Positions 16,122-25,524 of a DNA stretch of 64,000 nucleotides are shown piece after piece. Under the pieces are notes generated by a model, which was not told the origin of the DNA, made no database searches, and worked only from the letters and a program-made list of their open reading frames with translations. This stretch comes from Streptomyces sp. AM 2-1-1. GTDB taxonomy: Bacteria; Actinomycetota; Actinomycetes; Streptomycetales; Streptomycetaceae. The DNA lies in contig NZ_CP119147.1 of the NCBI RefSeq assembly GCF_029167645.1, positions 2,294,001 through 2,358,000 of the forward strand. Reading direction: 5' to 3'. A program made the position numbers and the translations under genes. Every line of letters begins with the position of its first letter. The stretch's first letter is position 1.

Positions 16122-16960
16122 GAGGCCGAGCCTTTCCGATCGTCCGACTCACCGGCGCCGGCGGGAACGAGCCCGCGCTCGCGGGCGTAGTCCTCCAGCA
16201 TGCCGCGCAACTGGCGGCGTCCGCGGTGCAGTCGGGACATCACCGTACCGATGGGAGTCCCCATGATGTCCGCGATCTCCTTGTAGGCAAAGCCCTCGAC
16301 GTCCGCGAGGTAGACCGCTATGCGGAATTCCTCGGGGATCGCCTGCAGCGCCGACTTCACGTCGGAGTCCGGAAGGTGGTCGAGAGCCTGGGACTCGGCC
16401 GACCGCAGCCCGGTCGACATGTGCGACTCGGCTCGCGCCAGCTGCCAGTCCTCGATCTCCTCGGCGGCGCTGCGCTGGGGCTCGCGCTGCTTCTTGCGGT
16501 ACGAGTTGATGAAGGTATTGGTGAGAATGCGGTACATCCACGCCTTGAGGTTGGTGCCCTCGCGGAACTGGTGAAAGGAGCCGTACGCCTTCGCGTAGGT
16601 CTCCTGGACCAGGTCCTCGGCGTCCGCGGGATTGCGCGTCATGCGCAGGGCCGCGGAGTACATCTGGTCGAGAAAGACGAGCGCGTCCCGCTCGAAACGT
16701 GCGTTCCGCTCGTCCGTCGTCTCCTCCGGGCGGCCGTCGTCGGTCCCTGTGTCGTTACCAGTGACCGGACCCACCTCCTCCAACGCTGTTGCGGGGCCGA
16801 AACCGGACCCGCTCGCCTCGGAGAATAGTCGACCCTGGTTCCGCGCGTGCGGTCGATCGCTTCCGCCCGGCGCGTGCCCGGGAATGGCCTTCGGCGCGTG
16901 CAGCACCGTCCACTCCAGATCCGCGGCGTTCGAGCGACGCGGGCAGATGGTCGAACCCAT
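16118..16960 (-). CDS. sigR: ECF sigma factor SigR (long SigR' form, with internal start for the short form)
   Basis: The short form starts at GTG 16774 (218 residues, [10 protein letters not shown]...) and carries region 2 ([51 protein letters not shown]) and region 4 ([27 protein letters not shown]). The annotated start, ATG 16960, has a strong site (ggagaggga, 8 nt spacing) and adds 62 residues. In S. coelicolor such an extended, unstable SigR' is made from the upstream SigR-dependent promoter; here that promoter matches at 17058-17083. GTG 16774 has ggagg only 2 nt away, so its initiation may be weak or use another site. A TATTCT element at 16827-16822 could be the housekeeping promoter for the short form. 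SigR directs the disulfide-stress regulon. Confidence 0.93.
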   Translation of the reverse strand: MGSTICPRRSNAADLEWTVLHAPKAIPGHAPGGSDRPHARNQGRLFSEASGSGFGPATALEEVGPVTGNDTGTDDGRPEETTDERNARFERDALVFLDQMYSAALRMTRNPADAEDLVQETYAKAYGSFHQFREGTNLKAWMYRILTNTFINSYRKKQREPQRSAAEEIEDWQLARAESHMSTGLRSAESQALDHLPDSDVKSALQAIPEEFRIAVYLADVEGFAYKEIADIMGTPIGTVMSRLHRGRRQLRGMLEDYARERGLVPAGAGESDDRKGSAS

Positions 16961-17057
16961 GCGACGGACTCCCTCTCCACAACCAGATGACGTGTGCGGT
17001 GTACCGGAGGTGCCGGCGTACCGATTCCTCGGCGTACCGGGCGCCGATGTACCGAAC

Positions 17058-17083
17058 AACAGCGGTCCCACGGCGCGCATTCC
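17058..17083 (-). promoter_or_regulatory. SigR-type promoter of sigR (sigRp2-like)
   Basis: On the minus strand GGAAT (17083-17079) is followed after exactly 18 nt by GTT (17060-17058), matching the SigR consensus GGAAT-N18/19-GTT. Transcription would start near 17050, about 90 nt upstream of the long-form ATG at 16960, giving the known positive autoregulation. Confidence 0.85.
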
Positions 17084-17145
17084 CGGCCGCCGGGCGGCCC
17101 GCGGGATGTGAGCGGGGCCACGGCCGGCGCGGGGCCGCAGGGGGG

Positions 17146-17805
17146 TCAGGTGGGGAGCCGGTCGAGCCAGCCGGTGACGGCGCCGGCGAGGATCTCCATC
17201 GTCTGGGCCTCCGTCAGGCCCGACCGCTTGGGCACCGCGAAGCCGTGGTCGCCGTGCGGGACCTCGGCCATCTCGTACCCGCCCGCGGGGAATTCGGCGG
17301 GGCGTCCGAAGGGGTCGTTGCCGCCCTGCACCACGAGGGTGGGGACCCCCGTGCCCAGCAGTTCGCCGGCGCGGGACCTCTCGGGGCGGCCCGGCGGGTG
17401 GAGCGGGAAGCTCAGCGCGAGGACGGCACGGGCGCCGAGCTCCCCCGCGGTGCGGCAGGCGACCCGCGCGCCGGCACTGCGGCCGCCCGCGACGACCGGC
17501 AGGCCGGGGGTGGCGAGCTCGGGCCAGACCGCCCGCCAGCCGGTGTCCAGCGTCTTCGGGGCGGGCGCGACCTTCTTCCCCGCGACCCGCCAGGGCTGCT
17601 CCACCAGGGCGACGCTGACCCCGTGCCCGGGGGCGGCCGCGGCGAGCGCCGCCAGGTCGCGGGCCTCGATGCCGCCGCCCGCACCGTGGCCGAGGGCCAG
17701 GACCAGGCGGGCGCCGACGGAGGGGAACCAGGTGATCCGGGCCTCCCCCGCCGGGGTGGGAACGCGGACGGGCAGCCCGCCGGGGGCACTGCGATCGGGG
17801 CTCAT
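17146..17805 (-). CDS. Alpha/beta hydrolase (dienelactone-hydrolase/TEX30-like)
   Basis: Codes for 219 residues from ATG 17805; ATG 17814 or an upstream GTG are alternatives. The fold is a small serine hydrolase: [10 protein letters not shown] oxyanion-like loop, nucleophile elbow GGRSAG, acid in VQGGNDPFG, and histidine in VPHGDHGF near the C terminus. It is closest in style to the KANL3/TEX30 group of short hydrolases of unknown substrate. It is encoded leftward, separated from sigR by the promoter region, and follows the SRAP gene after 67 bp. Confidence 0.82.
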   Translation of the reverse strand: MSPDRSAPGGLPVRVPTPAGEARITWFPSVGARLVLALGHGAGGGIEARDLAALAAAAPGHGVSVALVEQPWRVAGKKVAPAPKTLDTGWRAVWPELATPGLPVVAGGRSAGARVACRTAGELGARAVLALSFPLHPPGRPERSRAGELLGTGVPTLVVQGGNDPFGRPAEFPAGGYEMAEVPHGDHGFAVPKRSGLTEAQTMEILAGAVTGWLDRLPT

Positions 17806-17872
17806 GGGGCCCATCCTGCCCCGGCGGCCCACCCCTCCCGGTCGGCCCACGCGCGCCGGGGACGCGCCTGCC

Positions 17873-18688
17873 TCAGAAGAGCGTGGGCTCCTCGGGCGCG
17901 ACCAGTTCCTCCCGGAGCTCGGGCCCGTTGTTGCGGACGTTGCTGACGGCGGTGGCGACGGGGTGGGCCCGCATCAGTCCGCCCCGGGGCGGGGCGATCA
18001 GTGCGCGCAGTTCGTCGGTGTCGGTGCGCGCCGGGTCGAGCCAGGCGTCCCAGCGGTCGGGCGTCAACATCACGGGCATCCGGGGGTGGATGTCGGCGAG
18101 CGCGGACGGCCCTTCGGCGGGGGCGACCGCCAGCGGGGTGGTCTCGGCCTCGGTGGTGATCACCGAGCAGGTCGTCCACCAGGCCCGCGGGTGGTCCGGG
18201 GGAAGGGTGGCGTCGCGCCAGAACTCGTAGAGTCCGGCCATCGCGAAGACGGAGCCGTCGGCGGGGGTCACGAAGTAGGGCTGCTTGCGGGGCCGCTTCT
18301 TCCTCCCCTCCTCCTCCCGCTGCCGCTCGTCGGCGCCGGTCATCCACTCGTAGTAGCCGTCGGCGGGCAGCACGCACCGGCGCTGGAGGAACGCCTTGCG
18401 GAAGGAGGGCTTCTCGTGGACGGTCTCGGCGCGGGCGTTGATCAGCCGGGCGGCGCCCTCGGGGGTCTTGGCCCAGGAGGGTACGAGGCCCCAGGTGAGG
18501 GTACGGAGCTGGCGAACCGGACGCCCGTCCGCCGCGTCCTTCAGGGGACGCTCCAGTACCGCGTAGACCTCCTTGGTCGGAGCCACGTTCCAGTCGGGGG
18601 CAAGGGTCTCGACCGGGTCCCACCGCTCCACGTGGAAGAGTCCGGTCAGATCCTCCGGCCGCCGGCTCGCCGCAAAACGTCCGCACAT
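17873..18688 (-). CDS. SRAP (HMCES/YedK) abasic-site DNA-protein crosslinking protein
   Basis: Codes for 271 residues from ATG 18688. The protein must begin MCGRF because C2, after methionine removal, is the catalytic nucleophile that traps abasic sites in single-stranded DNA as a thiazolidine. Other family residues are N34 (WNVAPT), E88 in NARAETV and H201 in HPRMPVML. A charged insertion (ERQREEEGRKKRPRKQ, residues 121-136) is longer than in E. coli YedK. It is involved in replication-associated repair and is divergent from the M50B peptidase gene. Confidence 0.93.
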   Translation of the reverse strand: MCGRFAASRRPEDLTGLFHVERWDPVETLAPDWNVAPTKEVYAVLERPLKDAADGRPVRQLRTLTWGLVPSWAKTPEGAARLINARAETVHEKPSFRKAFLQRRCVLPADGYYEWMTGADERQREEEGRKKRPRKQPYFVTPADGSVFAMAGLYEFWRDATLPPDHPRAWWTTCSVITTEAETTPLAVAPAEGPSALADIHPRMPVMLTPDRWDAWLDPARTDTDELRALIAPPRGGLMRAHPVATAVSNVRNNGPELREELVAPEEPTLF

Positions 18689-18740
18689 GCCTGCAAGCCT
18701 GCCACGCCACCCCGCCCTCACCGCAAGGAGTTCCGGCCGT

Positions 18741-19454
18741 ATGGACAAAGACGAACTGGGCGCCCTGTGGGACCGCGTGTTCGGCACCCAGCCCGCTCCG
18801 GAGCAGTGGCTGGTGGTGGTGACCGCAGCGGCGGCGCTCGTCGCGGTCGCACCGAACGCGCTGTGGCGGCTGACCCGGAACTCGATCACCATCGCGCACG
18901 AGGGCGGCCACGGACTGGTCGCCCTGCTCACCGGTCGGCAGCTCTCCGGCATCCGGCTGCACTCGGACACCAGCGGGCTGACGGTCAGCCGGGGGAAGCC
19001 GACCGGCATCGGCATGATCCTCACCGCCGCCGCCGGTTACACCGCGCCCTCGCTCCTCGGCCTGGGCGGCGCCTGGCTGCTGACCAACGGCCGTATCACG
19101 CTGCTGCTGTGGCTGGCCACCGCGCTCCTGGCGGTGATGCTGGTGATGATCCGCAACCTGTACGGGGCGCTGACCGTGATCTTCACGGGCTCCCTCTTCC
19201 TGCTGGTCTCCTGGCTGACCTCGGCCGCCGTGCAGTCGGCGTTCGCCTACGCGGTGGTCTGGTTCCTGCTGGTGGGCGGGGTCCGGCCGGTCTTCGAGCT
19301 CCAGTCGAAGCGGCGCCACGGCGGCGCTCCCGACTCGGACGCGGACCAGCTGGCCCGCCTGACGGACGCCCCGGCCTGGCTCTGGCTGTTCCTCTTCCAC
19401 GCGGTGTCGCTCTGCTCGCTCATCGGCGGCGGACGCTGGCTGCTGGGGATCTGA
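18741..19454 (+). CDS. M50B-like integral membrane metallopeptidase
   Basis: Codes for 237 residues from ATG 18741 with caaggag 8 nt upstream. The zinc motif H53-E-G-G-H57 lies at the start of a membrane helix, as in site-2-protease relatives of the PF13398 (M50B) type, and about six hydrophobic helices follow. The third zinc ligand is not obvious; RNLYGALTV near residue 137 is a candidate region. The role is probably intramembrane proteolysis, but no substrate is known. It has a 52-bp spacer to the divergent SRAP gene. Confidence 0.8.
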   Translation: MDKDELGALWDRVFGTQPAPEQWLVVVTAAAALVAVAPNALWRLTRNSITIAHEGGHGLVALLTGRQLSGIRLHSDTSGLTVSRGKPTGIGMILTAAAGYTAPSLLGLGGAWLLTNGRITLLLWLATALLAVMLVMIRNLYGALTVIFTGSLFLLVSWLTSAAVQSAFAYAVVWFLLVGGVRPVFELQSKRRHGGAPDSDADQLARLTDAPAWLWLFLFHAVSLCSLIGGGRWLLGI

Positions 19455-19526
19455 TCGCCCCCGCGGGCGCGGGGCGGCACGGCACCGGTCACGCCCTCCG
19501 CCCCCTTCCCCCTCTAAAGTGAGGGC

Positions 19527-20867
19527 ATGACCGAACGTTCCGTGCACCCCGCCCTCTGGCCCGCCCCCCACGCGAGCGGCGCCGTCGACGCGACCGTCAC
19601 CGTGCCAGGATCGAAGTCGGTCACCAACCGCGCGCTGGTCCTGGCCGCCCTGGCCTCCGAGCCCGGCTGGCTCCGCCGGCCGCTGCGCTCACGCGACACC
19701 CTGCTGATGGCGCAGGCGCTGCGCGCGATGGGCGTCGGCATCGAGGAGACGGTCTCGTCCAGTTCGGCGGCCGCGGGCGCCCCCGACGTCTCGGGCGAGG
19801 CGTGGCGGGTCATCCCCGCCGGCCTGCACGGCCCGGTCACCGTCGACGTCGGCAACGCCGGTACGGTCATGCGCTTCCTGCCCCCGGTCGCGACACTGGC
19901 GGACGGCCCGGTCAACTTCGACGGCGACCCCCGTTCCTACGAGCGCCCGCTGCACGGCGTCATCGACGCGCTGCGCGCACTCGGCGCCCGGATAGAGGAC
20001 GGCGGGCGCGGCGCCCTGCCGCTGACCGTGCACGGCGCGGGCGCGCTGGAGGGCGGTCCGGTACGGATCGACGCCTCCGCCTCCTCGCAGTTCGTCTCGG
20101 CCCTGCTGCTCTCCGCCCCCCGGTTCAACCAGGGCGTGGAGGTGCGCCACGTGGGCTCGGCCCTGCCGTCGATGCCGCACATCCGGATGACGGTGGAGAT
20201 GCTGCGCGCGGTCGGCGCCCAGGTGGACGAGCCCGAGACGGGCGGCGAGCCGGACGTCTGGCGGGTAGCCCCGTCCGCGCTGCTCGGCCGGGACCTGACG
20301 GTCGAGCCCGACCTCTCCAACGCCCAGCCTTTCCTGGCCGCCGCCCTGGTGACCGGCGGGCGGGTCACCGTACGGGACTGGCCGGAGCGCACCACCCAGC
20401 CCGGGGACGCGCTGCGGGAGCTGTTCACGGCGATGGGCGGTTCGTGCGAGCTGACCCCGCAGGGCCTCACCTTCACCGGTTCGGGCCGCATCCACGGCAT
20501 CGACGCCGACCTGAGCGAGGTCGGTGAGCTGACGCCGGGCATCGCGGCCGTCGCCGCCCTCGCCGACTCCCCCTCCACCCTGAGCGGTGTCGCCCATCTG
20601 CGGCTGCACGAGACGGACCGGCTGGCCGCGCTCACCAAGGAGATCAACGAGCTCGGCGGCGACGTCACCGAGACGGCGGACGGGCTGCACATCCGCCCGC
20701 GCCCGCTGCGTGGGGGTGTCTTCCACACCTACGACGACCACCGGATGGCGACGGCGGGCGCGATCATCGGCCTGGCGGTGCCCGGGGTGGAGATCGAGAA
20801 CGTGGGGACGACCGCGAAGACCCTGCCGGACTTCCCGGACATGTGGACCGAAATGCTCGGGGCCTAG
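19527..20867 (+). CDS. aroA: 3-phosphoshikimate 1-carboxyvinyltransferase (EPSP synthase)
   Basis: Codes for 446 residues from ATG 19527, preceded by gtgaggg. It joins shikimate-3-phosphate and phosphoenolpyruvate in the sixth step of the shikimate pathway. Signatures: [11 protein letters not shown] (residues 27-37), GNAGTVMRF (PEP-binding loop, with Val where many enzymes have Ala), [16 protein letters not shown] and [12 protein letters not shown] possible -10 element TAAAGT overlaps the region 20 bp upstream. rsgA starts 5 bp after the stop codon, so the two are probably co-transcribed. Confidence 0.97.
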   Translation: MTERSVHPALWPAPHASGAVDATVTVPGSKSVTNRALVLAALASEPGWLRRPLRSRDTLLMAQALRAMGVGIEETVSSSSAAAGAPDVSGEAWRVIPAGLHGPVTVDVGNAGTVMRFLPPVATLADGPVNFDGDPRSYERPLHGVIDALRALGARIEDGGRGALPLTVHGAGALEGGPVRIDASASSQFVSALLLSAPRFNQGVEVRHVGSALPSMPHIRMTVEMLRAVGAQVDEPETGGEPDVWRVAPSALLGRDLTVEPDLSNAQPFLAAALVTGGRVTVRDWPERTTQPGDALRELFTAMGGSCELTPQGLTFTGSGRIHGIDADLSEVGELTPGIAAVAALADSPSTLSGVAHLRLHETDRLAALTKEINELGGDVTETADGLHIRPRPLRGGVFHTYDDHRMATAGAIIGLAVPGVEIENVGTTAKTLPDFPDMWTEMLGA

Positions 20868-20872
20868 AAGCG

Positions 20873-21889
20873 ATGCGCCGTTACGGGAAGAACCCCGACG
20901 AGGACGACATCCGCGTCCGCCCCAACCGCAAGGGCAACCGCCCGCGCACCCACACCCGGCCCAAGCACGAGGACGCCGAGGACGGCATGGTCCTCACCGT
21001 CGACCGGGGCCGGCTGACCTGCCTCGTCGAAGGGCGCACGGTGGTCGCGATGAAGGCCCGTGAGCTGGGCCGCAAGGCCGCGGTGGTCGGCGACACCGTG
21101 TCGATCGTCGGGGACCTCTCCGGCGACAAGGACACGCTGGCCCGCATCGTCCGCATCGGCGAGCGCCGCTCGGTGCTGCGGCGCACGGCCGACGACGACG
21201 ATCCGTTCGAGCGGGTGGTCGTGGCCAACGCCGACCAGCTCGCCATCGTGACGGCTCTCGCCGATCCGGAACCGCGCCCGCGCATGATCGACCGGTGCCT
21301 CGTCGCCGCGTACGACGGCGGGCTGACGCCGCTGCTGGTGCTCACCAAGTCCGACCTGGCGACCCCCGACAAGCTGCTGGAGGCGTACACCCCGCTGGGC
21401 GTGCCGTTCATCGTCACCAACCGGGACGAGCTGGCCGACGGCCACGCGGCGGACCGGGTGCGGGAGAAGCTGAACGGCAAGATCACCGCGTTCGTCGGGC
21501 ACTCCGGGGTCGGCAAGACCACCCTGGTCAACGCCCTGGTGCCGGAAGACCGGCGGCGGACGACGGGCCATGTCAACGCGGTCACCGGGCGCGGGCGGCA
21601 CACCACCACGTCCGCGCTGGCGCTGCCGCTGCCGGACGGCGCGGGGTGGGTCGTGGACACCCCCGGCGTCCGGTCGTTCGGGCTGCACCACATCGACCCC
21701 TCCCGGGTCATCAACGCCTTCCCCGACCTCCAGCCCGGCACCGAGGAGTGCCCGCGCGGCTGCACCCACGACGACAGCGCGCCGGAGTGCGCGCTCGACG
21801 CGTGGGTGGCCGGCGGACACGCCGACCCGGCGCGGCTCTACTCGCTGCGCCGTCTGCTGGCGACGCGCGAGCGGCGCGAAGGCGACTGA
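20873..21889 (+). CDS. rsgA: Ribosome small-subunit-dependent GTPase RsgA
   Basis: Codes for 338 residues from ATG 20873, 5 bp after aroA. The circularly permuted GTPase order is clear: OB-fold N terminus, then G4 (TKSD), G1 (GHSGVGKTTL) and G3 (DTPGVRSFG), and finally a zinc knuckle (ECPRGCTHDDSAPEC). The protein acts late in 30S subunit maturation. The N terminus has a basic extension (RPNRKGNRPRTHTRPKH) suited to rRNA binding. Confidence 0.95.
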   Translation: MRRYGKNPDEDDIRVRPNRKGNRPRTHTRPKHEDAEDGMVLTVDRGRLTCLVEGRTVVAMKARELGRKAAVVGDTVSIVGDLSGDKDTLARIVRIGERRSVLRRTADDDDPFERVVVANADQLAIVTALADPEPRPRMIDRCLVAAYDGGLTPLLVLTKSDLATPDKLLEAYTPLGVPFIVTNRDELADGHAADRVREKLNGKITAFVGHSGVGKTTLVNALVPEDRRRTTGHVNAVTGRGRHTTTSALALPLPDGAGWVVDTPGVRSFGLHHIDPSRVINAFPDLQPGTEECPRGCTHDDSAPECALDAWVAGGHADPARLYSLRRLLATRERREGD

Positions 21890-22009
21890 GCGGGCCGCGG
21901 ACCGGTGGCCGCCGCCCCGGCCGCCGCGCGTTCGCGACCGCGCGGCGTCGGTAGGGGCATAATCGCAGCGAGCGAGCGGACCGGTGAGCGAGGCGGAGGA
22001 CGACGGACG

Positions 22010-22333
22010 ATGGCGTGGCTGCTGGTCGTGGTCGCAGGACTGCTGGAGACCGGCTTCGCCGTGTGTCTGAAGCTGTCGCACGGTTTCACCCGCCTCTGGC
22101 CGACGATCGCATTCGCCGCGTTCGCGCTCGGCAGCTTCGGCCTGCTGACCCTGTCGCTGCGCAAACTCGACGTGGGCCCCGCCTACGCGGTGTGGACCGG
22201 TATCGGGGCCGCCGGCACGGCGATCTACGGCATGGTCTTCTTCGACGACGTGGTGAACACCTTGAAGCTCGTCTCCATCTCGCTGGTGATCATCGGCGTG
22301 ATCGGCCTCCAGCTCTCCGGTTCCTCGCACTGA
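22010..22333 (+). CDS. Small multidrug resistance (SMR) family transporter, SugE/Gdx-like
   Basis: Codes for 107 residues from ATG 22010 with ggcggagga upstream. It has four hydrophobic helices and the membrane-embedded glutamate E13 in the first (AGLLETGFA), the proton/substrate residue of SMR exporters. GPAYAVWTGIGAAGTA in helix 3 is a family signature, and the sequence is closer to SugE/Gdx (guanidinium exporters) than to EmrE. It should function as a dual-topology dimer. A CATAAT element at 21958-21963 may be the -10 box. I looked for a guanidine riboswitch in the 120-nt leader and saw no convincing one. Confidence 0.9.
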   Translation: MAWLLVVVAGLLETGFAVCLKLSHGFTRLWPTIAFAAFALGSFGLLTLSLRKLDVGPAYAVWTGIGAAGTAIYGMVFFDDVVNTLKLVSISLVIIGVIGLQLSGSSH

Positions 22334-22396
22334 CGGCCGTACGGGTGGCGCCGGGGTGCGTGGCCCCGCGGGAACACCGCTGGATACTGTGACGCC

Positions 22397-23197
22397 ATGC
22401 CCGACTACCACGATGATCTGCGTCTCGCCCACGTACTGGCGGACGCCGCCGACGCGACGACGATGGACCGGTTCAAGGCCCTCGACCTCAAGGTGGAGAC
22501 CAAACCGGACATGACTCCGGTGAGCGAGGCCGACACGGCCACCGAGGAGCTGATCCGGGGCCATCTGCACCGGGCCCGCCCGCGTGACGCGATCCTCGGC
22601 GAGGAGTACGGGCTGGAGGGCACCGGCCCCCGCCGCTGGGTGATCGATCCGATCGACGGGACGAAGAACTACGTGCGCGGGGTACCGGTCTGGGCGACCC
22701 TGATCTCGCTGATGGAAGCGGGCGAGGACGGCTTCCGGCCGGTGGTCGGCGTGGTCTCCGCGCCGGCGCTGAACCGGCGCTGGTGGGCGGCGAAGGGCTC
22801 CGGCGCGTACTCGGGGCGCAGTCTCACCTCCGCGACCCCGCTCCGGGTCTCCCGGGTCGGACGGATCGCGGACGCCTCCTTCGCGTACTCCTCACTGACG
22901 GGCTGGGAGGAGCAGGGGCGGCTCGACGGCTTCCTCGACCTGTCGCGGGCCTGCTGGCGGACGCGGGGGTACGGCGACTTCTGGTCGTACATGATGGTCG
23001 CCGAGGGCGCCGTGGACATGTGCGCGGAGCCGGAGCTCTCCCTCTGGGACATGGCCGCCACCGCGATCGTGGTCCAGGAGGCCGGTGGCAGCTTCACCGG
23101 CCTGGACGGCGTCCCCGGCCCGGGCGGGGGCAACGCGGCCGCGTCGAACGGCCTGCTCCACGACGAACTGCTGGGCTACCTCAACCAGCGCTACTGA
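22397..23197 (+). CDS. hisN: Histidinol-phosphatase, inositol-monophosphatase-like (HisN type)
   Basis: Codes for 266 residues from ATG 22397. Mg-dependent phosphatase motifs of the IMPase fold are present: GEEYG (metal ligand Glu), [15 protein letters not shown] and [15 protein letters not shown]. The actinobacterial branch with this motif set performs the histidinol-phosphate step of histidine synthesis, which is why hisN is chosen over a general inositol monophosphatase. It starts 63 bp after the SMR gene and is followed by a 38-bp palindrome. Confidence 0.88.
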   Translation: MPDYHDDLRLAHVLADAADATTMDRFKALDLKVETKPDMTPVSEADTATEELIRGHLHRARPRDAILGEEYGLEGTGPRRWVIDPIDGTKNYVRGVPVWATLISLMEAGEDGFRPVVGVVSAPALNRRWWAAKGSGAYSGRSLTSATPLRVSRVGRIADASFAYSSLTGWEEQGRLDGFLDLSRACWRTRGYGDFWSYMMVAEGAVDMCAEPELSLWDMAATAIVVQEAGGSFTGLDGVPGPGGGNAAASNGLLHDELLGYLNQRY

Positions 23198-23267
23198 CGC
23201 CAATCGCGCCCCAGCCCCGTACCGGCGCTGGACACCGCCCCGATCGGCGGAGCGCCCGGGGCGCCCG

Positions 23268-23305
23268 GCTGCCACAGGGCGTGCGCGCGCACGCCCTGTG
23301 GCAGC
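23268..23305 (+). terminator. Perfect 38-bp palindrome after hisN
   Basis: Bases 23268-23305 are a perfect dyad with no spacer (gctgccacagggcgtgcgc and its exact complement meeting at 23286/23287). It lies 70 bp after hisN and 111 bp before the CBS gene, both on the plus strand. It most simply forms the terminator hairpin of hisN, though no T tract follows. A perfect zero-loop palindrome of this size could also extrude as a cruciform or bind a dimeric protein. Confidence 0.7.
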
Positions 23306-23416
23306 TCCGCGCAGCTCTTGTCGGCCCGCGAACGGGGTGCCATTCTGAAAGCCCCCGCTTGTGAACTTGTGAATCGGCTCACGCACGGCCGGCTCACGAC
23401 AGGAGGTGCCTCCCTC

Positions 23417-23818
23417 ATGCTGGTCCGAGACGCCATGACCACCGTGGTGCTCACCATCGGCCCCACCCACACGCTCCGTCAGGCCGCCGCGCTGATGTCG
23501 GCCCGCCGGGTCGGTGCCGCCGTCGTCCACGACCCGGACACCTCCGGTTGCGGCATCATCACCGAGCGCGACATCCTCAACGCGATCGGGCTCGGCCTGG
23601 ACCCCGACCAGGAGACCGTGTCCGGCCACACCACCGCTGACGTGGTGTTCGCCGCGCCCGCCTGGACTCTGGAAGAGGCCGCCGAGGCGATGACCCACGG
23701 CGGCTTCCGGCACCTGATCGTGCTGGACGACGGCGGCCCGGTGGGCCTGGTGTCGGTCCGCGACATCATCCGCTGCTGGGCTCCCGTACGCCGCCGTCCG
23801 GCCGAGCTGGCCGGCTGA
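23417..23818 (+). CDS. Two-CBS-domain protein
   Basis: Codes for 133 residues from ATG 23417; the start is fixed by aggaggt at 23401-23407. Two CBS motifs span residues 1-60 (LVRDAMTTVVLTIGPTHTLRQAAALM, GCGIITERDILNAI) and 68-125 (VVFAAPAWTLEEAAEAMTHGGFRHLIVLDDG, GLVSVRDIIRCW). CBS pairs bind adenosyl nucleotides and sense energy state; here there is no attached enzyme domain. It converges with the catalase gene across a shared terminator. Confidence 0.88.
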   Translation: MLVRDAMTTVVLTIGPTHTLRQAAALMSARRVGAAVVHDPDTSGCGIITERDILNAIGLGLDPDQETVSGHTTADVVFAAPAWTLEEAAEAMTHGGFRHLIVLDDGGPVGLVSVRDIIRCWAPVRRRPAELAG

Positions 23819-23832
23819 CACTCCTCCCCGCA

Positions 23833-23883
23833 CGCGACGACGGCCGGACTGCCACCTGAGTGGCGCGTCCGGCCGTCGTCGCG
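23833..23883. terminator. Bidirectional terminator between CBS gene and catalase
   Basis: A 16-bp perfect stem (23833-23848 with 23868-23883, cgcgacgacggccgga and complement) encloses a second small stem (gccac/gtggc, 23851-23855 with 23860-23864). It sits between convergent genes ending at 23818 and 23903. Confidence 0.8.
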
Positions 23884-23902
23884 GACGGGGCGGGCGAAGG
23901 AT

Positions 23903-25354
23903 TCAGGCGCGCAGCGTCCGCACCGCGTCCTCCAGCCTCTTGCCGAAGTCGCCGTCGGCCTGGCGGAAGTTGTTCACCGCGCGCTCGGCGATCTCGTCGC
24001 GCGAGACCTTGGCGATGAACTGGGCGAGGTTGTCGACCAGCCGGCTCTTCTCGTCCTCGGTGAGCAACCGGTAGAGGTTGCCCGCCTGCACGAAGTCGTC
24101 GTCCTCGGCGTGGACCGGCGCCACGTGGTTACCGGTGACTCCATCGACGGGGGTGGGCTGCCAGAGCGGCCGGCCGGTCTGCGCCGGGCCGCCGAAGCTG
24201 TTCGGCTCGTAGTTCTTCGCACCCGCGTGGCGGCCGTCGTAGAGGTAGCCGTCACGGCTGTTGGTCCGCGCCTCGGTGGCGTGCGGGCGGTTCACCGGCA
24301 GGTGGTCGGCGTTGATGCCGACGCGGTAGCGGTGCGCGTCGCCGTAGGCGAAGAGGCGGCCCTGGAGCATCTTGTCCGGGGACGGGCCGATGCCGGGCAC
24401 GAAGTGCGCAGGGCTGAAGATGGACTGCTCGACCTCGGCGAAGATGTTCTCCGGGTTTCGGTTGAGCTCCAGCTTCCCGATCTCGATCGGCGGGTAGTCC
24501 GCGTGCGGCCACACCTTGGTGAGGTCGAACGGGTTGAAGCGGTAGGTCGCCGCGTCCGCCGCGGGCATGATCTGCACCTGCACGGTCCAGGACGGGAAGT
24601 CGCCGCGCTCGATGGACTCGCGCAGGTCGCGCTGGTGACTGTCCGGGTCCACGCCGGAGAGGCGGTTGGCCTCGTCGGTGGTGAGGTTCTTGATCCCCTG
24701 GTCGGTCTTGAAGTGGTACTTGACCCAGAAGACCTCGCCGGCCTCGTTGTTCCACTGGTACGTGTGCGAGCCGTACCCGTTCATGTGGCGCAGGGTGGCC
24801 GGGATGCCGCGGTCGCCGAAGAGCCAGGTGACCTGGTGGGTCGACTCGGGCGACAGCCCCCAGAAGTCCCAGACGTTGTCCGCCTCCTGCGAGCCGGTGT
24901 ACGGGTCGCGCTTCTGGGTGTGGATGAAGTCGGGGAACTTGATGGCGTCCTTGATGAAGAACACCGGGGTGTTGTTGCCGACGAGGTCGTAGTTCCCCTC
25001 CTCGGTGTAGAACTTCAGCGCGAAGCCGCGGGGGTCGCGGACCGCGTCGGCGGAGCCGAGGTTCCCGGCGACGGTCGAGAAGCGGAGGAAGGTCTCCGTC
25101 TCCTTGCCGACCTCGGAGAGGAACGCGGCGCGTGTCCACCGCGAGACGTCGCGGGTCAGGGTGAAGGTGCCGTACGCGCCGGCGCCGCGGGCGTGCACGA
25201 CACGCTCCGGGATGCGCTCCCGGTTGAAGTGGGCGAGCTTCTCCAGCAGCGCCTGGTCCTGCACGAGCACCGGACCGCCGACGCCCGCCGTCTCGCTGTT
25301 CTGGTTGTCGGCGACCGGCGCTCCGGCCTCCGTGGTGAGCGGTCCCTGCGTCAC
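23903..25354 (-). CDS. katA: Monofunctional haem catalase
   Basis: Codes for 483 residues from GTG 25354. This start is preferred over ATG 25372 because caggagg lies 6 nt before the GTG, while nothing resembling a ribosome site precedes the ATG. The enzyme converts hydrogen peroxide to water and oxygen. Catalytic His54 lies in [13 protein letters not shown], the distal Asn in [10 protein letters not shown], and the proximal haem Tyr in [14 protein letters not shown]. The length matches small-subunit clade 3 catalases, with a C terminus ending in DAVRTLRA. It is divergent from a Fur/PerR-type regulator whose likely operator overlaps the catalase promoter. Confidence 0.96.
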   Translation of the reverse strand: MTQGPLTTEAGAPVADNQNSETAGVGGPVLVQDQALLEKLAHFNRERIPERVVHARGAGAYGTFTLTRDVSRWTRAAFLSEVGKETETFLRFSTVAGNLGSADAVRDPRGFALKFYTEEGNYDLVGNNTPVFFIKDAIKFPDFIHTQKRDPYTGSQEADNVWDFWGLSPESTHQVTWLFGDRGIPATLRHMNGYGSHTYQWNNEAGEVFWVKYHFKTDQGIKNLTTDEANRLSGVDPDSHQRDLRESIERGDFPSWTVQVQIMPAADAATYRFNPFDLTKVWPHADYPPIEIGKLELNRNPENIFAEVEQSIFSPAHFVPGIGPSPDKMLQGRLFAYGDAHRYRVGINADHLPVNRPHATEARTNSRDGYLYDGRHAGAKNYEPNSFGGPAQTGRPLWQPTPVDGVTGNHVAPVHAEDDDFVQAGNLYRLLTEDEKSRLVDNLAQFIAKVSRDEIAERAVNNFRQADGDFGKRLEDAVRTLRA

Positions 25355-25437
25355 GTGCGCCTCCTGCGTCATGCAGCCGCACACCCACCGTCTCCCGGTG
25401 GCGCACACGGCCGTTTCCTTGGCTTCTGCCGAGCCCA

Positions 25438-25465
25438 ATCCTACGATGGACTTTGTCTAAGTCAA
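25438..25465 (-). promoter_or_regulatory. Promoter of katA
   Basis: On the minus strand TTGACT (25465-25460) and TAGGAT (25443-25438) are separated by 16 nt, a good housekeeping-sigma promoter. Transcription would begin near 25431, about 77 nt before the GTG start. Confidence 0.65.
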
Positions 25466-25481
25466 GCGACCATCCAAAGTC
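25449..25481. promoter_or_regulatory. Candidate operator of the Fur/PerR-type regulator
   Basis: gactttg (25449-25455) and caaagtc (25475-25481) are inverted around an 19-bp centre in the katA-regulator spacer. The left arm lies inside the katA promoter spacer. Peroxide-sensing regulators of this family repress their divergent catalase gene through such dyads. Binding itself is inferred. Confidence 0.5.
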
Positions 25482-25524
25482 ACACTCGTTCAGGACTGGT
25501 TCCACCCACTGTTAAGCTGATGCC

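Noticed and set aside
17024..17028. A second GGAAT on the minus strand near sigR
   Set aside because: No GTT occurs at 18-20 nt downstream, unlike the element at 17083-17058.
21890..22009. Possible guanidine riboswitch upstream of the SMR transporter
   Set aside because: SugE/Gdx genes are often preceded by one, but I could not find the conserved loops or paired elements of classes I to III in this leader.
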